A DNA stretch of 64,000 nucleotides, from assembly GCA_036376245.1 (NCBI GenBank), contig DASVAS010000008.1:107160-171159 (forward strand), written 5' to 3'. A model generated the notes under the pieces. That model did no database searches and was not told the DNA's origin. It saw nothing but the letters and a program-made list of their open reading frames with translations. Made by a program: the position numbers and the translations under genes. Numbering within the stretch: position 1 is the stretch's first letter; the number at the start of each line of letters is the position of its first letter. The stretch is from DATARR01 sp036376245 (GTDB lineage Bacteria; Acidobacteriota; Thermoanaerobaculia; Multivoradales; UBA5704). Shown one piece after another: positions 1-8,861 of this stretch.

Positions 1-2971
1 CCTCGGCCGGCGGCAGGCCGCGGGCGAAGAGACCCTCGTAGAAGCCGCGCATCAGCTCGGCCGTGGCGCGGTCCTCCACGGGCCACAAGCTGACCAGGAC
101 CCGCCGCGCGCCGGCGTGGAAGAAGGCGCGGGTCAGCCCCACCATCCCCTCGCCCCGCACCTCCCGGCCGAGCGCGGTCTCGCAGCCGGAGAGGACCACC
201 AGGTCGGCCGGCAGGCGCAGGCGGTAGATCTCGTAGGCGCGGAGGAAGCCGTCGCGCGGCTGGCCGCGCTCGTCCACCATGGAAAGGGCCACGCCCGAGA
301 GCTCCGGATGCTCCGTGTCGAGCACGCCGTGGGTGGCGAAGTGGACGATCCGGAAACGCGCCAGGGCCCCGCCGGTGACCAGCTCCCGGCGGGCGGCGAA
401 GTCCAGCGCGGAGAGCCTTTCGCCCGGCGGAGCCAGGGCGAGCAGCACCCGCGCCTCCTCCCGCGAGTCGGGGAGCCGGTCGAACGCCCGGGTGGTGGTC
501 CCGCGCGTCGCAACGGCCGCAGGCCCGCCGGGCCGGCCCGTCACTCTCGGATCGTCGGCGGTGAAGACGGGGTCCGCCAGGACGGCCACCATGGCCGGCG
601 GAGGATCGCGGCGCGCAACTTCGTGGCGGATGGCGGCCAGAGAGGAGGCCGAGGGCACGGTCACCACTTCGCGCCGGGCGATCAGGGGGCCGCCTCCGGG
701 GGGCGGCTCCGGCAGGGCGGCAAAAGGAAGGAGGTGGAGGGCGCCGTCGGGAACTACCACGAGCCGCCTGCCCGTGAGCTTGCCAGCGGCCGGCGCAAGG
801 AGCAGTTGGGAGAGCTTCGCCAGGGCGGCGTCTGTCTGGGCGCGGCCGAGGAGACGGTTGCTCGTTGCCAGCCGGGTGTGAGCTTCGCGCGCCGCCGCCT
901 CCAACTCCTCCCGCGGGGGCAGCGTCCAGGAATGGAGGCTTCTTGGGCCGACCACCCAGAGGAAACTGCGCCGCTCTCCCAGCGAGTAGGCGAGAAGCAG
1001 GTTCTCGGGGTCCAGCTCCTTCTGGATCTCCTTCAGCGTGACCGGCCGGGCGGCGGCCCGGTCGCCGGAGGCGCGGCGGATCTCCGCCTCGATACGTTCG
1101 ACGTCGCCCAGCCTTTGGCGCAGCTCCCGCTCCGCCGCTTCCAAGCGGGCCGCCGGCGCGCCGGTCTCCACCAGGGCCTGCCGGCGCTGCTCCGCTATGG
1201 CCAACCGTTCTCCCGCGGCGGCCTGGCGGGCGGCCAGGGCCGGATCGACCCCCTTCGCGCCAGCTCCGGCCTCGGCCAGTGCATCCAGAAGGCTGCGCGC
1301 CCGTGCCCGTTCGCTGATCTCGAACGCCCGGCCATCGTAGCCAGCCGCCGGCTCCCGGCCGTGCAGCTCCATGGCGGTATCCACGGCAAAGGCAAAGGCG
1401 TTCTGGTAGGAGGCGAAGAGGGAGGACCGCAGCTTGTGGCTTCCGGGTTCTGTGCGAAGCTCCTCGATCAGCGCCAGCGCGGTCTCGGCACCGCGGAGAG
1501 CGCCCTGCGGATCGCCTTGAAGGCGGCTCACCTGGGCAAGCCCGAGCCGCGCCGCGGCTTCGCCTTCGCGACGGCCGGACGCCTCAAAAGACACCAGCGC
1601 TTTGGTGAAAGCGGCTTTAGCGTCGCCGGCGTTCCCGGACGAAGTGTGCAGCCGACCGAGGCTGACCAGGGCCGTGGCCTCGTTGGGATGGTCTCCGAGA
1701 TCCTGGAAGGCTGCTACGGCGGTCTCGAAATCCTTCCGCGCTTCCTCACGTCTTCCCAGCGACTGTTTCACCAAGCCGAGATCGCTGAGCGCCGCGGCTT
1801 CTCCCCGGCGGTTGCCGGTCTGCCGATGCAGGTTGAGGGCGTCTTCCAGGTCGGCGGCGGCCTCCCCGGCCCTCCCGACCCGATACAGCACGTAGGCCCG
1901 CTCGCTCAGGGCGTTGGCCGCCTCCGGGCTTTCTTCGAGGAGCTCGAGCGCGCTTTCCAGATCGTCCAGAGCTCGCTCGCTTTCGCCCAGAGAGGAGAAG
2001 ATCGAGCCCCGGTTGCTGAGCGTTTTTCCTTCCTCTTTTGGGAGCTGCAACTGCCGCCAGAGAGGCAGCGCGCGGTCGTACGAGGACAGGGCTTTCTCGG
2101 TATGTCCCAGGGCCGTGTAGGCTCGACCCAGGTTGTTCAGGGCCGTGGCCTCTACCCGAGCGTGGCCGATGGACCGCGCGATCGCCAGTGCTTCGAGAGC
2201 ACGGTCCCTGGCAGTCCTGGGATCGCCGAGGCTCAGGTAGATCGGCGCCATGCTGTTCAGCGTGCGGCCCAGAGCGGCCCGCTCGCCCAGGATACGGAAG
2301 CTGGACGCGGCCTCCTCGAAAGCCTGAAGGGCCGCCCGGGGCTCCCAATTGCTGCGGATACGCCCCAGGGAGTACAGGGCGTCCGCCGTCCGCCTCTGGT
2401 CCCCAAGTGCCCGGAAGCGGGCCGCCGCCTCCTCCGCCCCGGCTGCCGCCGCTCGCAAGGACTCTCCATCTCCCTTCCGGCGCAACCCTTCGGAGGCGGC
2501 GAAACCACGCTCCGCCTCCACCCGGGCGCGATCAAGGAGAGTCGCCGGCCTGACCGCTATCACCTTCACGGCATAGCGTCCCGACGAAGATCCGGAGATG
2601 TCCAGACGGAGCGCACCCGCCGCGCCGAGCACCGGCAGCGGCTCCGGTCCAAGCTTGTCGTTCGGGCTGTCCACTTTCGGGAAGGATCGGCCGTCCGGCC
2701 CGGTGAGCTGGACCTCGACATCGGCGCCCCGTTGATCCACGACCAGGTCCGCGAAGTGGTCCGGCGGGAGATCGATGCGATAGGAGTGGGTCTCGCCAGC
2801 GGTCAGGACGAGCTCAGTTTCGGAGCCGGGGACCAGAGGCAGGGTTCGCGGCTGGGCCGCAGGAGGGCCGGAGGGAGCCTTTGGAGGAGGCTCCGGATCG
2901 CGGCAGCCTGCCGCGAGGCCGAGGGTCAGGGCGAGGCAGACCCCCGGAAGGCCGGCGCGACGAAGAAGCAC
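1..2971 (-). CDS. CHAT-domain TPR lipoprotein (C-terminus beyond window)
   Basis: Reading frame of 990 codons, open to the left edge of the window. The GTG start at 2971 is preceded by a GGGAGGTGA ribosome site that overlaps the end of the anti-sigma gene. The N-terminus is a lipoprotein signal with lipobox LAAGC, followed by a Pro-rich linker, a beta-rich segment of about 130 residues, and a long helical TPR-like middle. The C-terminal CHAT (caspase HetF-associated with TPRs) domain carries HFATHG (His about residue 881) and LSGCET (Cys about residue 930), the expected catalytic dyad, then the typical ending SLWPVEDRAT. It is the third gene of a sigma/anti-sigma operon, which suggests a signal-responsive envelope peptidase. 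The target is unknown. Confidence 0.9.
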   Translation of the reverse strand, partial: MLLRRAGLPGVCLALTLGLAAGCRDPEPPPKAPSGPPAAQPRTLPLVPGSETELVLTAGETHSYRIDLPPDHFADLVVDQRGADVEVQLTGPDGRSFPKVDSPNDKLGPEPLPVLGAAGALRLDISGSSSGRYAVKVIAVRPATLLDRARVEAERGFAASEGLRRKGDGESLRAAAAGAEEAAARFRALGDQRRTADALYSLGRIRSNWEPRAALQAFEEAASSFRILGERAALGRTLNSMAPIYLSLGDPRTARDRALEALAIARSIGHARVEATALNNLGRAYTALGHTEKALSSYDRALPLWRQLQLPKEEGKTLSNRGSIFSSLGESERALDDLESALELLEESPEAANALSERAYVLYRVGRAGEAAADLEDALNLHRQTGNRRGEAAALSDLGLVKQSLGRREEARKDFETAVAAFQDLGDHPNEATALVSLGRLHTSSGNAGDAKAAFTKALVSFEASGRREGEAAARLGLAQVSRLQGDPQGALRGAETALALIEELRTEPGSHKLRSSLFASYQNAFAFAVDTAMELHGREPAAGYDGRAFEISERARARSLLDALAEAGAGAKGVDPALAARQAAAGERLAIAEQRRQALVETGAPAARLEAAERELRQRLGDVERIEAEIRRASGDRAAARPVTLKEIQKELDPENLLLAYSLGERRSFLWVVGPRSLHSWTLPPREELEAAAREAHTRLATSNRLLGRAQTDAALAKLSQLLLAPAAGKLTGRRLVVVPDGALHLLPFAALPEPPPGGGPLIARREVVTVPSASSLAAIRHEVARRDPPPAMVAVLADPVFTADDPRVTGRPGGPAAVATRGTTTRAFDRLPDSREEARVLLALAPPGERLSALDFAARRELVTGGALARFRIVHFATHGVLDTEHPELSGVALSMVDERGQPRDGFLRAYEIYRLRLPADLVVLSGCETALGREVRGEGMVGLTRAFFHAGARRVLVSLWPVEDRATAELMRGFYEGLFARGLPPAE

Positions 2972-2981
2972 CTTCCGGGTC

Positions 2982-3746
2982 TCACCTCCCCTCGGGCGGA
3001 GCGGAGGCTCCCTGGCTGTACTTGTGCTCGCCCAGGGGCTCCCGCCGTCCTTCCTCGATCCCCCAGAGCCGGAGGCGGTCGCCTCTCTCCAGGAGCCGGC
3101 GGGGAAGGGTGAGGAAGAAATACCCCGACTCCTGCCGGCGCAGGCCCTTTCCGCTCCAGATCACCGTCCCGTCCGCGCCAGCCAGCTCTACCTCATAGTC
3201 CGCGAACCCCCGCGGGTTGTCGGGACGGAGCGCCAGGGTGACCAGACGGCCCTGCGGCTTCAACACCGGCGCGTCCGCCGTCCCCTCGCCCCGGAAGGTG
3301 CTAGAAGAGAGCTCCACGAATTGCGAGTTGACGTCCGGCCGGGACAGCTCGTCCATCTTTCCCTGCAGGGAAACGTTCCAGACTCCGAGCCCCACGACCG
3401 CCGCCGCGAGCCCCGCGGCCAGGGCGGGAAGCCAGGCCGGCTGCCGCCGCGGCCTCGGGTAGGGGAGCGGAGCGGGAAGGGGCGGAGCCGCGGCGGCCGG
3501 CAGACGGGAGCGCAGGTCTTCCCAGGCCGCCCGCACCTCTTCCGACGGGGCGGGATCGTCGTCTTCCAGGGTCAGCTCGTCCAGCCCCAGCAGCAGCTCC
3601 GTGCATTCGGAGCATTCCAGGAGGTGGTCCTGCACCCTCGCCTCCTCGTCGGGAGGGAGCGTGCCGGCGTGATAGGAAGCGATCTCGTCCTCGGTGGCGT
3701 GGACGGTCGGGTCAGTCACGCTCCTCGATCCTTTCGAGAGTGTCAT
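2982..3746 (-). CDS. anti-sigma factor, zinc-finger type
   Basis: 254 residues. The N-terminal domain carries the His-x3-Cys-x2-Cys motif of zf-HC2 anti-sigma factors (H41, C45, C48 in DHLLECSEC). A Pro-rich linker leads to one transmembrane helix (about 105-125) and an extracytoplasmic domain of about 125 residues. It overlaps the end of the ECF sigma gene and is followed 10 bases later by the CHAT gene, so it is expected to hold the sigma factor at the membrane until an envelope signal arrives. A GTG at 3719, overlapping the sigma stop codon, is an equally good start and would remove nine residues. Confidence 0.9.
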   Translation of the reverse strand: MTLSKGSRSVTDPTVHATEDEIASYHAGTLPPDEEARVQDHLLECSECTELLLGLDELTLEDDDPAPSEEVRAAWEDLRSRLPAAAAPPLPAPLPYPRPRRQPAWLPALAAGLAAAVVGLGVWNVSLQGKMDELSRPDVNSQFVELSSSTFRGEGTADAPVLKPQGRLVTLALRPDNPRGFADYEVELAGADGTVIWSGKGLRRQESGYFFLTLPRRLLERGDRLRLWGIEEGRREPLGEHKYSQGASAPPEGR

Positions 3747-4383
3747 GGAAGTAATCCCCCAACTCCTCCTGCAGACGTTTGCGCGCCTGGAAGAGGTGAG
3801 CCTTCACCGTCTCCGTGGACAACCGGAGAACCACCGCGATCTCCCGGTACTTGAGGTCCCGATAGACCCGCAGCATCAGGCATTTCCGCATCTGCTCGGG
3901 GAGCTTGCCGATCGCCTCCCGGAGCAGCCGCGACCGTTCGCGGTCCAGCGTCTCCTGGCCCGGGCCAGGAACCGCCAGGTTTCCGGCCGGCTCGACGGGA
4001 GTCTCCTCCCCGTCGTCGAGAGAGACCTCCTCGCCGGCCCGCTTCCGCGCCGACCACCAACGCCGCCGTTTCCGCCAGGCGTTGTTGGCGATCTTCCACA
4101 TCCACGTCTCGAATCCGGCCTCACCCCGGAACGAGCGGATACCCGTGTAGATCCCAAGGAATGTTTCCTGGGTTAGCTCCCGGCAATCTTCCGTAGGAAA
4201 GCCGCGCCGCGAGAAGAAACGGCAGAGGGGCTGATGGTAGATCTCGAACAGCCTCTGGAAGCGTTCCTCCATCGGCGCGCCCGCCTGGATCTCCCGGAGG
4301 ATCGCCTGAACCGTCTCGGCCCGGCCGGCCGTGCGGGGGTGAGGGAGGAGTTGTGGGTTCAATTCCTTAAAGAATACCACCAA
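3712..4383 (-). CDS. ECF-type RNA polymerase sigma factor
   Basis: 223 residues. Sigma region 2 spans about 40-105 (FQRLFEIYHQPLCRFF through the tryptophan-rich FETWMWKIANNAWR), and region 4 spans about 155-215 (KLPEQMRKCLMLRVY, then helix-turn-helix YREIAVVLRLSTETVKAHL). An acidic linker lies between them. First gene of an operon with its anti-sigma factor and a CHAT-TPR lipoprotein. No good ribosome site precedes the TTG at 4383; an ATG at 4272 would still keep region 2, so the start is uncertain. Divergent from the permease at 4434. Confidence 0.92.
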   Translation of the reverse strand: MVVFFKELNPQLLPHPRTAGRAETVQAILREIQAGAPMEERFQRLFEIYHQPLCRFFSRRGFPTEDCRELTQETFLGIYTGIRSFRGEAGFETWMWKIANNAWRKRRRWWSARKRAGEEVSLDDGEETPVEPAGNLAVPGPGQETLDRERSRLLREAIGKLPEQMRKCLMLRVYRDLKYREIAVVLRLSTETVKAHLFQARKRLQEELGDYFHDTLERIEERD

Positions 4384-4433
4384 CCGGTGCCGGACGCGGG
4401 AAACGGCATCTTCCTTGCAACTCTCGCCGAATC

Positions 4434-5714
4434 ATGGAACGCCGCGCCGCGCCTCCGCCGCTGGATCCTCCTGTCGCGGTCCCCGTCCGCCCGGCCCCGC
4501 CCGCTCGGTTGCGTCGCGAGCCGGGATGGCGCAGTCTCGACATCCTTCGCGCCGCCGCGCTGGTGATGGGCCTCTACCTCACCCTGCGCCTGCTCTGGGT
4601 GTCCCACCAGCTCCTGCTGATCGCCTTCCTGGGGGTCCTCTTCGGCCTCGCGGTGGCCAGCGGGACGGATTACCTGGAACGGCTGCGCATCCCCCGCTAC
4701 CTGGGCGCGAGCCTGATCGTGCTGGGCGTCGTGGGAGCGCTCTACGGTATGGGAATGTGGGCCGCTCCCACGTTGCGGGAACAGTCCGCCGAGCTACAAA
4801 GGACCCTGCCCGGAGCGCTGGACCGGATCGAGAACTGGCTGGAGCGCCAGCGGTCCGGCATGCTGGGGCAGCTCATTCCCGACGGAGCGGTCGATCGGGC
4901 TGAAAAGGCGGCGGGAGGAGCTGCGCCCGCTCCGGGACGGCCGGCGCAGTCCGGAGCCCAGGCGCCGCCGCAGGCACGTCCGGGGCAGTCCGGAGGCGCC
5001 GCCGAGTCCCCGGACGCCGGAGGCACCCTCTCCGAGCTGCCCAAGACCCTCACCGGTCAGCTCGGATCGGTCACCCGCTATCTCTTCTCGTTCCTGTCCT
5101 CGACCGTAGCCGTCCTCGGCGGCATCATCCTGATCCTCTTCATCGCCATCTACGTCGGCGCCGAGCCGGGCATGTACAAGCGGGGGATGCTCCACCTCGT
5201 GCCGCACGCGGCGCGCCCGCGAGCGCGGGAGGTGCTGACGGCCATCGGCATGACCCTGCGGCGCTGGCTGGTGTCGCAGCTCATCGCCATGGTGGTGATC
5301 GGCGTCGTGACCACGATCACCCTGAAGCTGCTGGGGGTGAAGGCGGCCCTGTCGCTGGGGATCATCGCCGGTCTCATGGAGTTCATCCCCATCGCCGGCC
5401 CCTTCCTGGCCGCCGTCCCGGCGGTGGCCATGGGCTTCCTCGACTCGCCTCAGAAGGCGCTCTTCGTGGCCATCGCCTACATCGCCATCCAGCAGCTCGA
5501 AAACCACGTGCTGATCCCCATGCTGATGCGCGAAGGGCTCGACCTGCCGCCGCTGGTCACCATCCTCGGGCTGGCGCTGATGGGTATCGTCTTCGGCTTC
5601 CTCGGCATGCTGGTCGCCGTGCCCCTCCTGGCCGCGATCGTGGTGGCGATCAAGCTCCTCTACGTTGAAGACGTCGTGGGCGACGATGTCGAGACGGTGC
5701 TGGATTCGGCTTAA
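4434..5714 (+). CDS. AI-2E family permease
   Basis: 426 residues. After a Pro-rich cytoplasmic N-terminus there are paired hydrophobic helices (about 37-75 and 88-108), a long soluble loop rich in Ala/Gly/Pro/Gln (about 115-205), and a C-terminal block of five or more membrane helices including GIIAGLMEFIPIAGPFLAAV, the signature region of the AI-2E transporter/PerM family. Family members export small molecules or ions, and the AI-2 role holds only for TqsA, so no substrate is assigned. The gene is alone, divergent from the sigma-factor operon, with no obvious ribosome site. Confidence 0.88.
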   Translation: MERRAAPPPLDPPVAVPVRPAPPARLRREPGWRSLDILRAAALVMGLYLTLRLLWVSHQLLLIAFLGVLFGLAVASGTDYLERLRIPRYLGASLIVLGVVGALYGMGMWAAPTLREQSAELQRTLPGALDRIENWLERQRSGMLGQLIPDGAVDRAEKAAGGAAPAPGRPAQSGAQAPPQARPGQSGGAAESPDAGGTLSELPKTLTGQLGSVTRYLFSFLSSTVAVLGGIILILFIAIYVGAEPGMYKRGMLHLVPHAARPRAREVLTAIGMTLRRWLVSQLIAMVVIGVVTTITLKLLGVKAALSLGIIAGLMEFIPIAGPFLAAVPAVAMGFLDSPQKALFVAIAYIAIQQLENHVLIPMLMREGLDLPPLVTILGLALMGIVFGFLGMLVAVPLLAAIVVAIKLLYVEDVVGDDVETVLDSA

Positions 5715-5720
5715 AAAGAC

Positions 5721-5815
5721 AAGGACATAAGGGACCTAAAGGACGTAAAGGACATCAGGGGATTGCGTCCTTTGTCCTTGAGGTCCTTTATGTCCTTTGG
5801 GTCCTTTAGGTCCTT
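5721..5815. repeat. dispersed hairpin repeat of 9-bp units, copy A
   Basis: Intergenic. The left arm is a run of units of the form AAGGAC+3 nt (period 9). After a short loop the right arm is the reverse-complement run GTCCTT+3 nt. The arms pair over about 33 bp with a few mismatches. A second copy of the same design is at 46173-46256. It could act as a transcript-stabilising or terminating hairpin after the permease gene. Confidence 0.8.
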
Positions 5816-5862
5816 GGATATCATCCCCTTGCATCCCGCAGGAAACAGGGGAGGATATTCGA

Positions 5863-7362
5863 ATGTCGGTGACGGATTGGATGGACTCGGTGGGTCTCAT
5901 CGGCCCGGCGGCCTCGGTGGCGGAGGTCCGGAAAGCCCTGGAAGCGGCTGGCGGCCACTTCGATTGGCGTGAAGGAGACGAAGCCTGGACGGCTCGGACC
6001 GTCCTCTGGGTGGTGGACACCGTGGAGGGCGTCCCTGACGACGAACGAAAGCAGTTCCGGAAGGAACGCATGGCCGGTCCTCTGGTCGTCTGGATCGAAG
6101 GGATCGACCGGGAAGAGCCCTTCGTCGCAGACCTGATCGCCCTCGACGTCGAACAGCTCCTCGAAGAAATCGAGAAGCAGGAGGTCATCCTGCGAGGATC
6201 GGCCCGACGCGCGCTGGAGGAGCCCGGGAGCGAGTGGATGCGGGAGATCTTTGAGCTGGTCCAGCGGCTGGTGAGGCGACCCATGAGAGGCCCCGGCTCC
6301 TTCGCGGTCGACGTGACGCGAGGCCCCGATCTTCGCGACCGGGACCTGGAGGCGTACCCCGCCTCGATGGAACGGGGCGAGACGCAGGACGCCTGGATCG
6401 TCCCCGTCCTCTACGGCACGGACCGCAAGGCGACCGGGGACTCCGCGCCCGCGAAGTTCTTCGCCGCCGGACGCGGCCCACTGAGCTTCGGCGTGGTCGA
6501 GGTCAGCCTGCCCAAGAGGCGCGCCAAGGGAGAGATCCCCAAGCCGAAATCCTGGAAGTTCTGGGACCGCGAGAACGCCGCCCATCACGTCCTCCTGCTC
6601 AGCGTCGACCCCCTGGAGAGGGACGCCTTCACGGCGACGCTGCGCGCGGCGGTGGGGGATGCAGAGGTCCCCGAGGCCCTCCTCTTCCTCCACGGCTACA
6701 ACGTCACCTTCGCCCAGGCCGCCGAGCGCGCCGCCCAGGTGGCGGTCGACCTGGAGTTCGCGGGCGTGCCCCTGGTCTACAGTTGGCCTTCCCAGGGCAA
6801 GATCCACCGCTACGCCGTGGACGAGAACAACGTCGAGTGGTCGATCCCCCACTTCAAGGAGTTCCTGCGGCTGGTGCTGGCGGAGAGCGGAGCGCGCACG
6901 GTCCACGTCATCGCCCACAGCATGGGAAACCGCGCCCTGGTGAGAGCCCTGGAGACCCTGGAAATCGAGGCGGGCTGGGCTGGGCTGCGCCAGATCGTCT
7001 TCGCCGCCCCCGACGTGGACCGCGACACCTTCGTGGAGCTCGCCCGCAGATTCCACGGCCGGGCCGAGCGCTTCACCCTCTACGGGTCCTCCAACGACCT
7101 CGCCCTCAAGGCCTCCAAGCTGGTGCACGGCTATCCGCGCGCCGGCGACTCCGGAAGGGACATGGCCCTGGTGGAGACCGTGGATTCCATCGACGCCTCG
7201 GTGGTGAAGACCGACATTCTCGGCCACAGCGCCTTCGGCACCGACCGCTCGATCCTCGGCGACATCTCCCTGCTGCTGCGCCACGGCTTCGCGCCAGGGG
7301 AACGGTTCGGGCTGGAGGAGAGGAAGCGGGAGAGTCTGCGGTATTGGGTGTATCAGAGGTAG
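5863..7362 (+). CDS. DUF900-type alpha/beta hydrolase
   Basis: 499 residues from the ATG at 5863, which follows GGGGAGGATATTCGA. The N-terminal 170 residues are of unrecognised type, acidic and helical. From about residue 185 the protein matches the DUF900 alpha/beta-hydrolase pattern: IVPVLYGTDRKATGD, the oxyanion region LLFLHGYNVTF, the tract YSWPSQG, and nucleophile motif AHSMGNRALVRAL. A catalytic Asp is likely in APDVDRDTF and the His in GHSAFG near the C-terminus. No signal peptide, so probably cytoplasmic. Substrate unknown. Confidence 0.85.
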   Translation: MSVTDWMDSVGLIGPAASVAEVRKALEAAGGHFDWREGDEAWTARTVLWVVDTVEGVPDDERKQFRKERMAGPLVVWIEGIDREEPFVADLIALDVEQLLEEIEKQEVILRGSARRALEEPGSEWMREIFELVQRLVRRPMRGPGSFAVDVTRGPDLRDRDLEAYPASMERGETQDAWIVPVLYGTDRKATGDSAPAKFFAAGRGPLSFGVVEVSLPKRRAKGEIPKPKSWKFWDRENAAHHVLLLSVDPLERDAFTATLRAAVGDAEVPEALLFLHGYNVTFAQAAERAAQVAVDLEFAGVPLVYSWPSQGKIHRYAVDENNVEWSIPHFKEFLRLVLAESGARTVHVIAHSMGNRALVRALETLEIEAGWAGLRQIVFAAPDVDRDTFVELARRFHGRAERFTLYGSSNDLALKASKLVHGYPRAGDSGRDMALVETVDSIDASVVKTDILGHSAFGTDRSILGDISLLLRHGFAPGERFGLEERKRESLRYWVYQR

Positions 7363-7384
7363 AGGTGGGCTGGGGCGGGGTGCC

Positions 7385-7560
7385 CTTCGAGACCTCACCC
7401 CCTGGCCCCCTCTCCCACCGCCCTCCCGCCCGACCGGGAGAGGGGGAACGATGAAGAGACGATCTTGCCGAGACCAAGAAGACCTCAAGCGCAGAGACCT
7501 CCCTCTCCCGGGGGCGGGCGGAAGGGAGATGGGAGAGGGACCGAGGGTGAGGCCTCGAAG
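7385..7560. repeat. long imperfect inverted repeat between convergent genes
   Basis: CTTCGAGACCTCACCC at the left end is matched by GGGTGAGGCCTCGAAG at the right end. Inside are further complementary CCTCTCCC / GGGAGAGG tracts. It separates the convergent hydrolase and thrC genes and probably forms a bidirectional transcript end. No gene is supported here. Confidence 0.65.
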
Positions 7561-7580
7561 GGTATACCGCCGAACGATCT

Positions 7581-8861
7581 CTATCCCTCAAGAGCTTCTC
7601 TAAGATCCCCAAACTCGTTCCTGATCTCTCTGGAAAGCAACGGCCGCTCCACCAGGGCCGCCAGCGACTCCGGGATCTCCACCGTGATCCCCAGCTTCTC
7701 GTAGACCGGCAGGAACTTCGCCGGATGGGCCGTGCCCAGGAAGACGCCGGTCTCGCCGGCCTCTAGCCGTTCTGTCAACACTCCGTAGGCTACGGCGGCA
7801 TGCGGGTCCGCGAGGTAATCCAGCGCCTGCAAGTCCCGGATCGCGTCCTCGGTCTCTTCGTCGCTCTTCCAGCCCCAGCGCAAGACACCGCGGATCGCGT
7901 CCAGATCCCCACCGAAGAGGTGCTCGATGCGCTCCCAGTTGTTCGGCGCCCCCACGTCCATGGCGTTCGAGAGGGTCGCCACCGATGGCCGGGGACGGTA
8001 CGCGCCCGTCTCCAGGTACTCGGGGACCGTCGTGTTCGCGTTGGTGGCCGCGATGAAGGATTTCACCGGCAGGCCCAGGGCCCGGGCCAGCAGACCCGCG
8101 CAGAGGTTGCCGAAGTTGCCGCTGGGCACGGCGATCACGGGCGGATCGTCGAGCCCCCGACGCTGAAGCGCGGCGACCGCCTCCACGTAGTAGAGCGTCT
8201 GCGGCAGCAGGCGGGCCACGTTGATGGAGTTCGCCGAGGTGAGGCCGTGCCGCGCCGACAGGTCAGGGTCCGCGAAGGCCTTTTTCACCAGGGCCTGGCA
8301 GTCGTCGAAGCTGCCGTCCACGGCGAGGGCCGTCACGTTCTCTCCGAGCGTCGAGAACTGCCGCTCCTGCAAGGCCGAGACGCGGCCCTTCGGATAGAGC
8401 ACCACGGCCCGGGCGCCGGGACGCTTCCAGAAGGCGTGCGCCACGGCGGCCCCGGTGTCGCCGCTGGTGGCGGTGAGGATCGTCACCGGGCGGTCCGGCC
8501 GCCGGACCAGATCCAGCACGGCGGCGAAGAAGCGCGCCCCGAAATCCTTGAAGGCCAGAGTGGGACCGTGGAACAGCTCCAGGGAGAAGACCCCGGGCCG
8601 CACCGGCACGAGGGGGACGGGGAAATCCAGCGCCTCGGCCGCCGCCCGCTCCACCGCCTCGCGGCCGAGCTCGTCTCCTAAGAGACGGTCCAGCAGCACG
8701 GCGCAGCGCCGGCTCCAGTCCATCGCCAGCAGCTCCGGCCAGTCGTCGAACCGGGGCCACGGCTCCGGAATCCACAGGCCGCCTCCGGGGGCGATCCCGG
8801 TCAGGACCGCCTCGCGGAAGGTGCTCGTCATCGCGGCGTCGCGGGTGTTGATCAGCCTCAA
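7581..8861 (-). CDS. thrC: threonine synthase
   Basis: 426 residues. Converts O-phosphohomoserine to threonine with pyridoxal phosphate, the last step of the pathway. The PLP lysine lies in HGPTLAFKDFGARF, and TATSGDTGAAVAHAF and AVPSGNFGNLCAG are the typical phosphate-binding loops of the family. The TTG start at 8861 overlaps the thrB stop codon and preserves the family N-terminus (RLINTRDAA). It is the third gene of thrA-thrB-thrC, read from right to left. Confidence 0.95.
   Translation of the reverse strand: MRLINTRDAAMTSTFREAVLTGIAPGGGLWIPEPWPRFDDWPELLAMDWSRRCAVLLDRLLGDELGREAVERAAAEALDFPVPLVPVRPGVFSLELFHGPTLAFKDFGARFFAAVLDLVRRPDRPVTILTATSGDTGAAVAHAFWKRPGARAVVLYPKGRVSALQERQFSTLGENVTALAVDGSFDDCQALVKKAFADPDLSARHGLTSANSINVARLLPQTLYYVEAVAALQRRGLDDPPVIAVPSGNFGNLCAGLLARALGLPVKSFIAATNANTTVPEYLETGAYRPRPSVATLSNAMDVGAPNNWERIEHLFGGDLDAIRGVLRWGWKSDEETEDAIRDLQALDYLADPHAAVAYGVLTERLEAGETGVFLGTAHPAKFLPVYEKLGITVEIPESLAALVERPLLSREIRNEFGDLREALEG

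Noticed and set aside
116..3112. Long plus-strand open frame opposite the CHAT gene
   Set aside because: It is the complement of a high-GC gene. The minus strand carries complete CHAT motifs and a lipobox, and the plus translation is low-complexity Arg/Gly/Ala with no domain.
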